From positions 62,001 through 126,000 of the forward strand of contig NZ_JAHKRM010000017.1 in NCBI RefSeq assembly GCF_019396345.1: a stretch of DNA of 64,000 nucleotides. Direction: 5' to 3'. This stretch comes from Nonomuraea guangzhouensis. Lineage in GTDB: Bacteria; Actinomycetota; Actinomycetes; Streptosporangiales; Streptosporangiaceae. Made by a program: the position numbers and the translations under genes. Positions 1-8,342 of the stretch are shown piece by piece. A model generated the notes under the pieces. The model had not been told where the DNA came from, did not search any database, and saw only the letters and a list, made by a program, of their open reading frames with translations. Position 1 is the stretch's first letter. Every line of letters begins with the position of its first letter.

Positions 1-579
1 GACATGGAGCTGGTCGGTGATGCGCATCTGTTCGCACTCGGCGGGGGTGCCGCCCTTGGAGCAGGGCAGCTTGATCCGGGTCGGCGCGCCCGCCGCACGC
101 CATGCGCGTTCGTCTACCGCGGAGGCCGGAAACGCGCTCGGCGTGGAGGCCTGCAGTATGGATCTCTGCGCGGTGTCCAGCGGCACCGTTCGCTCACGGC
201 GCTGCCGCGCGAACAGGTCGTAGCCGCCCGCTGAGAACCGTGTACCAGTGATGATCACCTCCCGCCAGTAGGCACCCCTCTGTTGAGGCAGGCGCTCCAC
301 CCGGTCGGCCAGCGCGAGCAGCTCGTTGTTCCGTGGCTGGACCAGCACCTGAGCAGGCGCGGAAACCAGGTTGGCCACCAGTGTGACGGCTATGACCATC
401 GTGGCCGTGGCCACGGCCGCGCTCAGCGTCCACGCCCACACACGCGGGCGGGAACGACCGGTGGCGGGGCGGACGCGCGCACCCTTGGCGACGAAGCGGG
501 CGCGAGCCCGAGAGACCGCGTCGGGCGAGAGCGGGGGCGCGTCGGGCAGCGCCCGGGCGAGCAGTTCGAGCTCATCCAT
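1..579 (-). CDS. CU044_5270-type membrane protein, partial (3' end beyond window)
   Basis: The reading frame runs from ATG at 577-579 off the left edge. The visible 193 residues begin with an acidic cytoplasmic N-terminus (MDELELLARALPDAPPLSPD), then an Arg-rich stretch and one transmembrane segment at about residues 48-68, followed by an extracytoplasmic part. This arrangement, directly downstream of an ECF sigma gene, matches the CU044_5270 family, whose members usually accompany such sigma factors; a role as sensor or anti-sigma partner is inferred from context. Its start overlaps the end of the sigma gene by 8 nt, so the two are probably translationally coupled. No zinc-finger anti-sigma motif is visible. 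Confidence 0.75.
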   Translation of the reverse strand, partial: MDELELLARALPDAPPLSPDAVSRARARFVAKGARVRPATGRSRPRVWAWTLSAAVATATMVIAVTLVANLVSAPAQVLVQPRNNELLALADRVERLPQQRGAYWREVIITGTRFSAGGYDLFARQRRERTVPLDTAQRSILQASTPSAFPASAVDERAWRAAGAPTRIKLPCSKGGTPAECEQMRITDQLHV

Positions 580-1132
580 CGAGGTCCTCCTTCAGCGCGC
601 CGAGCGCCGCGCGCAGATGCTTGCGTGCCCTGTTGAGCCGGGACGCGACGGTTCTATAGGGAATGTCCAAGGCGGCGGCGACCTCCGCGTGGCTCAGACC
701 GCCGAACACGATCAGCAGCACCACGTCTCGGTCGCGCTGCTTCAGTGCGGCCAGCGCCCCCGCGAGCGGGCCGGTGAAGCGCGCGGCGTCCACCCGATCG
801 AGCACCCGATCCAGTGCGGCGTCCTCGTGGCCGTCCCACTCGCGCTCCGCAGCGCGGCTGAGGGCCTTCCACCGCGTGGTCTCGGTACGGCGGTGCCGCG
901 CGACCAGGTTGGTGGCGATGCCGTACAGCCAGGGCCTGACCTCCCCCACGGCCGGGTCGTATCCGCCGCGCAGTGCCGCGACGAAGACCTCGACGGCCAG
1001 GTCTTCGGCGTCGTCCACGGGCAGGCGGCGGGCGATGTACCGGTGGATCTCGGCGTAGTAGCGGTCGAAGAGATCGGCCGGAACCGCCGGCTGATCCCTC
1101 CCGCTACGCGTCTTGTACACGATCACACCCAT
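572..1132 (-). CDS. ECF RNA polymerase sigma factor
   Basis: This 186-residue protein has the two-domain layout of extracytoplasmic-function sigma factors. Region 2 lies at about residues 20-95 (LFDRYYAEIHRYI, then DAEDLAVEVFVAAL and RPWLYGIATNLVARHRR), and region 4 at about 120-180 (ALKQRDRDVVLLIVFGG, then SHAEVAAALDIPYRTVASRL, a helix-turn-helix). It should direct RNA polymerase to a small regulon, probably including its own operon. The downstream membrane gene overlaps it by 8 nt and is the likely partner. The ribosome binding site before the ATG is weak; a GTG two codons in is an alternative start. Confidence 0.9.
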   Translation of the reverse strand: MGVIVYKTRSGRDQPAVPADLFDRYYAEIHRYIARRLPVDDAEDLAVEVFVAALRGGYDPAVGEVRPWLYGIATNLVARHRRTETTRWKALSRAAEREWDGHEDAALDRVLDRVDAARFTGPLAGALAALKQRDRDVVLLIVFGGLSHAEVAAALDIPYRTVASRLNRARKHLRAALGALKEDLDG

Positions 1133-1192
1133 TCTTGCCGCGACGGCGAGAATGCTTTCACGCGCGCGGATTCACGCCCGGACGTGCGCGGA

Positions 1193-2896
1193 TCAAAGAG
1201 TCCGCAGGTTGTCTCGCAATCTGGGCGCGAGCCGCCGCACCGTCTCCGGTGTGGAGGCCACGAGCTTGGTGATGACCGGTCCCACGCTGACCAGGGCCCC
1301 GTACTGGTTGCCGGCGGGATGGCCCAGCTGGTAGTACACGATGTCCGGTCCGTCACGGCCCTTGATGACGGCGTCGAGCGCGTAGCGGGTCTCCTCGGCC
1401 GCCAGGCGCTGGGCCTCGGACGTCGAGGACGCCGTCCAGGCGACGGACACGGAGACGACGTCGCCCTTGTCGGTCGGCGGGATCCAGTCGCAGACGGCGG
1501 GTTTGGGCAGCGGGCGGCCCGCCAGCGTGCGCGCGTGCGGGCTGGCGAGGTAGCCCGGGGCCAGCGGGCTCAGGTCGCGGTCGGTGAGCAGGCCGCAGGC
1601 GTCCGGCCAGTCCGCCGCCGGAGCGACGCCGGGCGGGTTCGCCGGGGGCCGGTTGGCACGGACGAGGCGGTAGGCGGTGATCCGGGTGCCGTTCTTGACG
1701 CCCCGGCTGTCGTCGTCCTGCGTCGGGGTGCGTACGAAGACCAGGCCCCCGACGCCTCCCTCCAGATTGGTGGCGCCGTAGGTGGCGGGCAACGGCAGCT
1801 CGCTGGCCTCACCTGTGGCGGCGTCGATGGCCAGCAGGTAGGCGTTCAGCGGCCAGAAGTCCAGACCAGGGTAGTTCTCGCCCTCCGTGACGAACAGATC
1901 CCCCGTCGCGATGAACGACGTCAGTCCCGGTATCTCCCGGGTCCAGCGGGTGCCGCCGGTGGCCGGATCGATTCCCTGAACGTGACCTGCTCCACCTCCG
2001 TACGGGATCGACGTGTGGGCCACGACCCCAGCCCCCGTGACGATCGGCGACCGGGTGGAATATGCCCAGTTGGCGGCATGGAGGTCGGCGGGCAACTGCC
2101 TGCCGTCCGGCGCGTACAGGAAGGAGGTGTCGTTGAGGTGGACAAGGACGGTTCCGTCCGCGGCGGTCGCCACGCCCACGTTTCTTCGCGAGTCCGCCTC
2201 GTCGTCCGGTGGCCACTGCTGTGGCCGCCGGTACGTCAGGTCGCGGGTCCAGTGAGGCCGGCCGGTCTCCGGATCCACGGCGGCGAGGTGGACGCGGTCG
2301 TTCGCGCAGAGTTCGAGCACGGCGACGAGCTCGTCGGCGGCCGCCGCGGCCGCGGTGCAGCCCTGCGGAAGGGGCATGACCGCTCGGGTCGCCCCGGTCC
2401 TGGCGTCGAGCAGTTGGACGTCCGACGCGGTCAGTGCGGCCACGGCTCGCCGGGTCACCACGGCTTCACGGGCCAGTCTCGAGCCCCACAGCCGCTCCCC
2501 CGTGGCCAGGTCGTAGCCGGTGAGCACACCTTCGAACTCGTCTCCCGTCCGTCCGGGCTGCTCGCGCAGGACGACGAGGACCTCGTCGGCGACCCACAGC
2601 TCGTGCACCTCCCCGAGCCGGGGTTCGCCCGGCACGGTGCTCAGGACGTGCCCCGTGACCGGGTCGAGGATGAGGATCCGGCCCAGGGGCGGCGCCACCG
2701 CGAGGGCACGCTCGGACGACACGAGGGTGTGGCTGGAGACGTAGACGCTGTCGGCCAAGCCGAACGAGCGGTTGTCGAACGCCGCCGACCACACGGCCTG
2801 CCAGCCCACCGCCTTCCGCACGACGGCCGGCGCGTCGGACACGAGAGCCAAGCAGGTCACCAGCGCCAGCAGGGGCAGACCGACCAGTCGTCGCAC
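1193..2896 (-). CDS. Secreted PQQ-like beta-propeller protein with C-terminal DUF3558-like part
   Basis: I place the start at a GTG one base after the stop of the upstream gene, with GAGGGG about 7 nt before it, giving 567 residues. The N-terminus is a hydrophobic signal segment (RRLVGLPLLALVTCLALV). The body contains repeated propeller phrases such as DPVTGHVLST, DLATGERLWGSR, DPETGRPHWTRDL and DPATGGTRWTREI, typical of PQQ-like outer-surface propellers that bind partners rather than catalyse. The last ~150 residues contain CGLL...CDW spacing reminiscent of DUF3558; that assignment is tentative. It is probably co-expressed with the upstream tethered membrane gene. The function is unknown. 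Confidence 0.75.
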   Translation of the reverse strand: MRRLVGLPLLALVTCLALVSDAPAVVRKAVGWQAVWSAAFDNRSFGLADSVYVSSHTLVSSERALAVAPPLGRILILDPVTGHVLSTVPGEPRLGEVHELWVADEVLVVLREQPGRTGDEFEGVLTGYDLATGERLWGSRLAREAVVTRRAVAALTASDVQLLDARTGATRAVMPLPQGCTAAAAAADELVAVLELCANDRVHLAAVDPETGRPHWTRDLTYRRPQQWPPDDEADSRRNVGVATAADGTVLVHLNDTSFLYAPDGRQLPADLHAANWAYSTRSPIVTGAGVVAHTSIPYGGGAGHVQGIDPATGGTRWTREIPGLTSFIATGDLFVTEGENYPGLDFWPLNAYLLAIDAATGEASELPLPATYGATNLEGGVGGLVFVRTPTQDDDSRGVKNGTRITAYRLVRANRPPANPPGVAPAADWPDACGLLTDRDLSPLAPGYLASPHARTLAGRPLPKPAVCDWIPPTDKGDVVSVSVAWTASSTSEAQRLAAEETRYALDAVIKGRDGPDIVYYQLGHPAGNQYGALVSVGPVITKLVASTPETVRRLAPRLRDNLRTL

Positions 2897-2897
2897 G

Positions 2898-3785
2898 TCA
2901 GCACCCCTCGATCCGGTACTTGCCGGGCTTGCTCCGGACGCTCCAGCCACCCATTGGGGACTCGTCGTACACGGTGCGGTAAGCCCGTGCGGGACCGGTC
3001 AGCCGGAACGGGAGCCCGCCCGGTCTGCGGACCACCACCTGCTCGGCCCGGCCGTTGCTGATGACCGTGGCCACGAGTTCGAACTCGTAGTACGCCTTGC
3101 AGGCGGTGAGCGTCATGATGAACGTCACCCGTTCGTCCCGGACCAGATCGATCTGCTTGGTCTCGAAGTACGGGGTGTCGCGATCCTTGACCGAGGTGAA
3201 GCGCGGCTTCGCCCGGTCGAGATCGGCCGCGACCTCGATGGTGCCCTGCTCGCCGGCGCTCGCGGGGCTCAGCAGCGCGCCGTCGGGCAACGGCTCGCGG
3301 GTCAGTATGCGCGGTCTGATGTCGGCGATACGCAGGCCGGCGCGGTTGCCGTTCAGGACGACCATGACCTTCGTCGCCCCGACCTGGGCGGCCCGGTAGC
3401 GCTCCAGGAAAGCCTCGTGTTGCGCCTCGTCGGGCCTGCCCAGCAGGATCGCCCGGTCCTGCGCGGCGGTCACCGGCTCGCGCAGAGCGAGGTCGACATT
3501 GTCCGTGGTGATCTTCACATAGGCGGCCGTGACGGGCGCCTCTCGGCTGATCTCATCGAAGGCGCCGGGCCCGAGCGAGCCGAACCAGCCGGTGAACACG
3601 GCGCCGGCCGCCGCGACGATCACCGCGCCGACGATCCCGGCCACCCACGCCAGCACGGCTCGACCCGGTCTCGCCCCGCCCGCGCCTTCCCCGGCCGGTT
3701 CGCTCGGTTCGTTCGGCTTCAACTCGGGGGACTTCTTGCCGCTCGCGGGGGACTTGTCCCGCTTTGTACGACGAGCTCTGGGCAT
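2898..3785 (-). CDS. Single-pass membrane protein of unknown function
   Basis: The 295-residue product has a Lys/Pro-rich cytoplasmic tail (about residues 1-40), one transmembrane helix at about 43-66 (VLAWVAGIVGAVIVAAAGAV) and a ~225-residue extracytoplasmic domain I do not recognise. The domain contains a ‘LTACKAYYEFEL’ strand and ends with a Cys. The gene ends one base before the start of the propeller gene, so the two are probably one transcript and may form a surface complex. There is no catalytic motif I can name. Confidence 0.7.
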   Translation of the reverse strand: MPRARRTKRDKSPASGKKSPELKPNEPSEPAGEGAGGARPGRAVLAWVAGIVGAVIVAAAGAVFTGWFGSLGPGAFDEISREAPVTAAYVKITTDNVDLALREPVTAAQDRAILLGRPDEAQHEAFLERYRAAQVGATKVMVVLNGNRAGLRIADIRPRILTREPLPDGALLSPASAGEQGTIEVAADLDRAKPRFTSVKDRDTPYFETKQIDLVRDERVTFIMTLTACKAYYEFELVATVISNGRAEQVVVRRPGGLPFRLTGPARAYRTVYDESPMGGWSVRSKPGKYRIEGC

Positions 3786-3919
3786 AGGCAGCCCTCTCCA
3801 GCTTGGGGAAAAGCCGGGAAACGTCCGAGCCCATCATCGCGTTTCATGCCGTCTTCTGTCCCGCTTCCGCGCGGAACTCGACCGTGCCGCCGCTTTCGCG
3901 GCCGGCCGAGCACCCGCCG

Positions 3920-5278
3920 TCAGCGGACCGTCGTGCCCGTGACGCTGAGGTCGCGGCGGAAGGACTCCGGCGCCTTGTACACGGCCACCATCGTGATCAG
4001 CGCACCGACCATGACGTACGCGGCGACCAGCGGCCACCGGCTGCCGTCCGATCCGGCCAGCGCCGTGGCCACGAACGGGGTCAGCCCGCCGGCGAAGATC
4101 GAGGCGATCTCGCGGCCCGCCGCGGCGCCGGTGTAGCGGCGATCCGCCGGGAACAACTCGGCGAAGAACGCGGGCTGGATGGCGTTGATGGCGTTGTGCC
4201 CGAGATTGAGCACCAGCACGTACCCGAGCACGATCAGCACCATCGACCCGCTGCGCAGCATGAAGAAGAACGGGAACGCCATCACGAACACCACGACCGC
4301 GCCGAAGAAGTAGACCGGCCGCCGCCCGATCCGGTCGGAGATCGCGGCGAACACGCCATGGCTGACGAAGGAGAGCACGGCCGCGACGAGGATCGCGTTG
4401 TTCAACTGGCCCTTCTGCAGGCCGAGCGTGCCCGTGCCGTACGACAGCGCGAACACCGTGAGCAGGAAGTACGGCAGAGCCTCGGCGAACCGCAGCCCGA
4501 TGATCAGCAGCAGGTTGCGCCAGTCGTCAACGAAGATCGAACGGATCGGACCACGAGCCGGGCGGTCCGGCTTCGCGGCCGCCTCGCCCCCGTCGCCCGC
4601 CGCCGACGCGGCGGCGACGGCCTCGGTGAAGACCGGGGTCTCCCGCAGGGTGCGCCGCATCCAGAACGTCACGACGAGGACGGCCGCCGACAGCAGGAAC
4701 GGGATCCGCCATCCCCAGGCCAGCAGTTGATCATCGGGGAGCGTGTAGACGTAGGCGAAGATCAGCGTGATGAGGATCTGCGCCGAGAACCCGCCGGTGT
4801 TGGGCCAGGCGCTGAAGAAACCTCGGCGGTTCGGTGGTGCCGACTCCAGCACGATGATCATGGAGCCGCCCCACTCGCCGCCCACCGCGAATCCCTGGAG
4901 CAGCCGCAGCACCACCAGCAGGATCGGGGCCCAGATCCCGATCGTCCCGTAGGACGGCAGCAGTCCGATGAGGATGGTGCTGAGCCCCATCACGGTGAGC
5001 GTGATCATCAGGGTGGACTTGCGGCCGTGCCGGTCCCCGCGGCTGCCGAAGAAGAGCCCGCCCAGCGGCCGGGCGAGGAAGCCGACCGCGAACGTGCCGA
5101 AGGCCGAGAGTGTGCCAACGAAGCCGCTGGCGTCGGGGAAGAACACCTTGGGGAAGACGACGGCGGCCGCCGTCCCGTAGACGAGGAAGTCGTAGTACTC
5201 CAGCGTGTTGCCGAGGAAGCTGGATGCCGTGACCTTCCAGGCGTAGCGGCGGTCTGTCTCCGGAAGGGTCGCAACCAT
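3920..5278 (-). CDS. MFS transporter, metabolite:H+ symporter type
   Basis: The 452-residue protein has about 12 hydrophobic segments and the family signatures of the MHS (KgtP/ProP/ShiA-like) group: SFLGNTLEYYDFLVYGTAA near the N-terminus and the loop motif GDRHGRKSTLM after helix 2, plus RLLQGFAVGGEWGG in helix 4. It should import an organic acid or sugar acid with protons. The start is the ATG at 5276-5278, preceded by GGGAGG, rather than a longer upstream frame. It is transcribed divergently from the GntR gene across a shared operator region, and I infer it imports the substrate of the 5.4-10 kb catabolic genes. Confidence 0.88.
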   Translation of the reverse strand: MVATLPETDRRYAWKVTASSFLGNTLEYYDFLVYGTAAAVVFPKVFFPDASGFVGTLSAFGTFAVGFLARPLGGLFFGSRGDRHGRKSTLMITLTVMGLSTILIGLLPSYGTIGIWAPILLVVLRLLQGFAVGGEWGGSMIIVLESAPPNRRGFFSAWPNTGGFSAQILITLIFAYVYTLPDDQLLAWGWRIPFLLSAAVLVVTFWMRRTLRETPVFTEAVAAASAAGDGGEAAAKPDRPARGPIRSIFVDDWRNLLLIIGLRFAEALPYFLLTVFALSYGTGTLGLQKGQLNNAILVAAVLSFVSHGVFAAISDRIGRRPVYFFGAVVVFVMAFPFFFMLRSGSMVLIVLGYVLVLNLGHNAINAIQPAFFAELFPADRRYTGAAAGREIASIFAGGLTPFVATALAGSDGSRWPLVAAYVMVGALITMVAVYKAPESFRRDLSVTGTTVR

Positions 5279-5336
5279 GGCGCCTCCCTTTCTGCCGGCG
5301 GCTTTGAACATTTCCGCAGGGATTCGGTTGTCGCAC

Positions 5337-5417
5337 ACTATGTCTCGGGAAACGGTTAACCGTCAACGGTCACCTGTTATCGGTTAACGTTGACCGTCTG
5401 CAGTAAGCAGAGATACC
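5337..5417. promoter_or_regulatory. Divergent promoters with repeated GntR-type operator half-sites
   Basis: A perfect 12-bp palindrome ACGGTTAACCGT occupies 5352-5363. A second, imperfect copy (CGGTTAAC followed by GTTGACCG) occupies 5381-5396, and a further half-site lies between. For the minus-strand transporter, TTGACG (5361-5366) and CATAGT (5337-5342) are spaced 18 nt. For the plus-strand regulator, TTGACC (5390-5395) and GATACC (5412-5417) are spaced 16 nt. Both promoters overlap the half-sites, so the GntR protein encoded next door probably represses both directions. The motif reading is direct; the regulatory role is inference. Confidence 0.65.
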
Positions 5418-5445
5418 GTGGGCGGACAACACGGGAGGAGAGCTG

Positions 5446-6123
5446 GTGACGATCATCAATCCGTTGCGCAATCCACCGCTCGGAGATCAGCTGCTCGTCC
5501 AGCTCCGCTCGCTCATCGTGCGCGGCGAGCTGAGCGTGGGCACCCATCTGGTCGAGGGCAAGATCGCGGAGCGCTTCGGGGTGAGCCGCGGGCCGGTCCG
5601 CGACGCGCTTCGCCAGCTGGAGATCGAGGGGCTGGTCGAGACGCGCAAGCGGGGCGTCTCCGTACGCGGGCTGTCCGACAAAGATCTCCTGGAGCTCTAC
5701 TCGCTGCGCGGCGCACTGGAGAGCCTGGCCATCCGGGAGGCCATCGCGCGGCTCGACGCCGCCGACTGGGCCCCGATCGACGAGGCGCTCGACCAGATGC
5801 AGTCCGCGGCCGTGGCCGCCGACGCCGCCAAGTTCGCCGCGGCCGACCTCGATTTCCACAGCGGGTTCTACACGCTCGGCGACAATCGCTGGCTCACCGC
5901 CACCTGGGCGCTGCACCGGCCGCTGTTCGCGACGGTGTTGGAGATCACCAACACCGACCGGGACCTGGTCCCCGTCGCCGACGACCATGTCTACCTGAGG
6001 GATGTCATCCGCTCGGGCGACGTCGACGCCGCGCTGGCCGCGCTCACCGCTCATCTCGACGGCTCCTGCAGCCGGATCTGCGCGGCGCTGAGCGGGCGAC
6101 CGCGCCCGCAGCCCGCCTTCTGA
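5446..6123 (+). CDS. GntR family regulator, FadR/FCD subfamily
   Basis: The 225-residue protein starts at GTG with GGAGGAG just upstream. Residues about 10-75 form the winged helix (LLVQLRSLIVRGEL, then EGKIAERFGVSRGPVRDALRQLEIEGLVE), and residues about 85-215 form the all-helical FCD ligand domain (LRGALESLAIREA, DLDFHSGFY, and a late H within AALTAHLDG), with candidate metal/ligand residues D and H. NanR is of this class, but so are many sugar-acid repressors. It is divergent from the transporter and upstream of the aldolase, sialidase-like and isomerase genes, which it probably controls. Confidence 0.9.
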   Translation: MTIINPLRNPPLGDQLLVQLRSLIVRGELSVGTHLVEGKIAERFGVSRGPVRDALRQLEIEGLVETRKRGVSVRGLSDKDLLELYSLRGALESLAIREAIARLDAADWAPIDEALDQMQSAAVAADAAKFAAADLDFHSGFYTLGDNRWLTATWALHRPLFATVLEITNTDRDLVPVADDHVYLRDVIRSGDVDAALAALTAHLDGSCSRICAALSGRPRPQPAF

Positions 6124-6171
6124 CCCCAGTCACCCGTCCGCCGGCCACCCATGACGAACCGAGGCTTTGCC

Positions 6172-7065
6172 ATGCCAGAAAATACCCGACGCCGGGCGGA
6201 GGTCCTCGCCGCCGTTCCCACCTTCTTCGACGAGGCGGGCGAGCTCGACCACGCCACCACCAAGGCGCACTTCACCGATCTCGCGCGTCACGTCGACGGT
6301 GTCTTCGTCTGCGGCACCACCGGCGAGTTCCCGGCGCTGGACCGTGCGGAGCGCCGTACGCTGACCGAGACCGCGCTGGCCGTCTTCGGCCCTGACCGGG
6401 TCGTGGTGCACGTCGGCGCCGCGGCCACCCGAGAGGCGGTGGCGCTGACCCGCGACGCCGTCTCCCTGGGGGCGCGCCGGCTGGCCACGCTGACTCCGTA
6501 CTACCTGCCCGCCGACACCGGCGCCGTCCTCCGGCACTTCGCCGCGGTGACGGCGGCCGCGGGCCCGGCCGCCGTCTACGGCTACCTGTTCAGCGAACGC
6601 TCTGGCGTGGTGGTCGAGCCCGCCGAATTCGCCATGATCGCCGCCGAGACCGGGCTGGCCGGCGCGAAGCTGAGCGGCCTGGCGGCCGAGCGGTTCGAGG
6701 AGTACCGCGCGGCGCTCCCGTCGCAGGCTCGGCTGTGGTCGGGCGCGGACACCAAGCTCGCCGAGGTCGTCCGCCACGGCGGCGCCGGAGTCGTGTCCGG
6801 ACTGTCGGCCGCCTTCCCCGAGCCGTTCGCGATGCTCGCCGACGCCGTGACCGGCGACGACGCCGCCGTGGAACGCTCCGCCCAGGCGCGGGTGGACGAG
6901 GTGCTGGCCGCGCTGGGCGGCACCGTGGAAGGCATCAAACTGGCGCTGAGCCACCTGGGTCACGGAACCGGCGCCCTCCGCATGCCCGCCCCCGAGATCG
7001 GCCCCGACCAGCGGCAGCACATCGCACGTCTGGCCGAGACGGCGTCGGCGTCCCACGCGGGATGA
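6172..7065 (+). CDS. DHDPS/NanA-family aldolase (class I, Schiff base)
   Basis: I prefer the ATG at 6172 (GAGG about 7 nt upstream) over 6151, giving 297 residues, the usual family length. The (beta/alpha)8 family motifs are visible: GTTGEF at 48-53, TPYYLP at 108-113 with the proton-relay Tyr, and GAKLSG with Lys166 as the probable Schiff-base residue. Such enzymes cleave or condense 2-keto acids with pyruvate (dihydrodipicolinate, N-acetylneuraminate, sugar-acid aldolases). The substrate cannot be read from sequence, and the usual YNxP segment is replaced by YGYLFSERSG. The next gene starts within its stop codon. Confidence 0.85.
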   Translation: MPENTRRRAEVLAAVPTFFDEAGELDHATTKAHFTDLARHVDGVFVCGTTGEFPALDRAERRTLTETALAVFGPDRVVVHVGAAATREAVALTRDAVSLGARRLATLTPYYLPADTGAVLRHFAAVTAAAGPAAVYGYLFSERSGVVVEPAEFAMIAAETGLAGAKLSGLAAERFEEYRAALPSQARLWSGADTKLAEVVRHGGAGVVSGLSAAFPEPFAMLADAVTGDDAAVERSAQARVDEVLAALGGTVEGIKLALSHLGHGTGALRMPAPEIGPDQRQHIARLAETASASHAG

Positions 7066-8342
7066 AGCGCGCCTCCATGGACCACGATCACGTGAGCTCG
7101 GCCGACGGCGCAGGGACCCACGGGGAGGTGCCGGGGCTTCACGGGGAGGGCACGGGGATCCGTCGCGAAGACGCGGGGACCCGTCGCGAAGACGCGCACA
7201 TCCGCCGCGAAGACGCAGGGACCCTCAGGGAAGCCGCCGGGGTTCGCCGGGAGTTCGTGACCGTTGATGATCCGCGCTGGACGCAGTGCCATGCGTCCAC
7301 GCTCGCGGTCGTGGACGGCGTTCCCGTGGTCGCGTGGTTCGCCGGGACCAGGGAGGGGACGCCCGACAACCGCATCCGGATCGCCAGGGACGGCCGGATA
7401 CACACCCTGGACACCGGCAGGGCCGTCGCGCACTGGAACCCGGTGCTGGCGGTGGGGCCGGACGGTGCCCTGTGGCTGTTCTGCAAGGCGGGTGCGCGCA
7501 TCTCCGAGTGGGTCACGCTGGTCACCCGGTCGTACGACGGCGGCGCCACGTGGGAGCCGGTCCGCGAACTCGTCCCGGGAGACCGGTCCGGCGGCCGCGG
7601 GCCGGTCAAGAACCCGCCGCTGCTCGCTCCCGGCGGCCTGCGCTGGCTGGCGCCGGGCTCGACGGAGCAGTGGGGCGAGCGGCCCCGCTGGGATCCGTTC
7701 GTCGACGTGTCCGATGACAGCGGGCTGAGCTGGACGCAGTGCCCGATTCCGGTCGAGCACGCCGCCTTGACCGGCGCCGGGCACATCCAGCCCACGCTGT
7801 GGTGGGGAGCAGACGGTCCTGTCGCCCTGATGCGCAGCACCGAGGGCCGGGCGTACCGCTCGGTCTCCGCCGACGGCGGGCGCACCTGGACACCCGCCGA
7901 GCCCACGGGCCTGCCGAACAACAACAGCGGCCTCACCGCGGTCACGCTGCCGTCAGGCCGGGTGGCCTGCGTGCACAACCCGGCCACCGAGTCGTGGGGC
8001 AGCCGCTGCCCGCTCGTCATCTCACTGTCGGACGACGACGGACTGACCTGGCACGCGGGACCGATCGTGGACGACGGTGCCGTCTCCATCGATCCGGCCG
8101 TCCCGCGACTCCTGAACCCCGGCCCCGCCCGGAGCACGGGCGCAGGCGCCGCCCCCGGCACAAGCTCCGGCACCGGCTTCACGCCGGGTGACGCCGGGGT
8201 CGTCACCAGCGGCGTCGCCGAGTACAGCTACCCGGCCGCGGTCGTCACCTCCGAACACCTGCTCTTCACCTACACCTGGCAGCGCCGGGGAATCGTCCTC
8301 GCCCGGCTGCCTCTCGCCGACCTGGAGCCGAACACGCCATGA
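7062..8342 (+). CDS. Cytoplasmic sialidase-like (Asp-box) protein with N-terminal tandem repeat
   Basis: The ATG overlaps the aldolase stop (ATGA), giving 426 residues. Four Asp-box motifs (SYDGGATW, SDDSGLSW, SADGGRTW, SDDDGLTW) define a six-bladed sialidase-type propeller of about 350 residues. No signal peptide is present, so it should act in the cytoplasm, unlike secreted sialidases. The first ~65 residues are low complexity and include a repeated RREDAG-like unit that looks like recent expansion. Annotation as sialidase is by fold only; it may instead be a hydrolase or lyase for the substrate of this operon. Its stop overlaps the next start. Confidence 0.78.
   Translation: MKRASMDHDHVSSADGAGTHGEVPGLHGEGTGIRREDAGTRREDAHIRREDAGTLREAAGVRREFVTVDDPRWTQCHASTLAVVDGVPVVAWFAGTREGTPDNRIRIARDGRIHTLDTGRAVAHWNPVLAVGPDGALWLFCKAGARISEWVTLVTRSYDGGATWEPVRELVPGDRSGGRGPVKNPPLLAPGGLRWLAPGSTEQWGERPRWDPFVDVSDDSGLSWTQCPIPVEHAALTGAGHIQPTLWWGADGPVALMRSTEGRAYRSVSADGGRTWTPAEPTGLPNNNSGLTAVTLPSGRVACVHNPATESWGSRCPLVISLSDDDGLTWHAGPIVDDGAVSIDPAVPRLLNPGPARSTGAGAAPGTSSGTGFTPGDAGVVTSGVAEYSYPAAVVTSEHLLFTYTWQRRGIVLARLPLADLEPNTP
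7146..7254 (+). repeat. Short tandem repeat in the sialidase-like gene
   Basis: About four imperfect 24-27-bp units with the core cgtcgcgaagacgc are arrayed in frame, encoding RREDAG / RREDAH / RREDAG / LREAAG / RREF. Because units differ by codons for Gly, Thr, Ile and His between cores, the array looks like slippage expansion of a coding unit rather than a binding-site array. Confidence 0.6.

Noticed and set aside
371..3061. Very long plus-strand open frame opposite the sigma and propeller genes
   Set aside because: It is the antisense shadow of GC-rich minus-strand genes whose products have clear family motifs; its own translation is Arg/Gly/His-rich without domains.
3803..5359. Long plus-strand frame opposite the MFS transporter
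   Set aside because: The minus-strand product has full MFS motifs and a ribosome binding site; the plus-strand translation is a charged low-complexity shadow.
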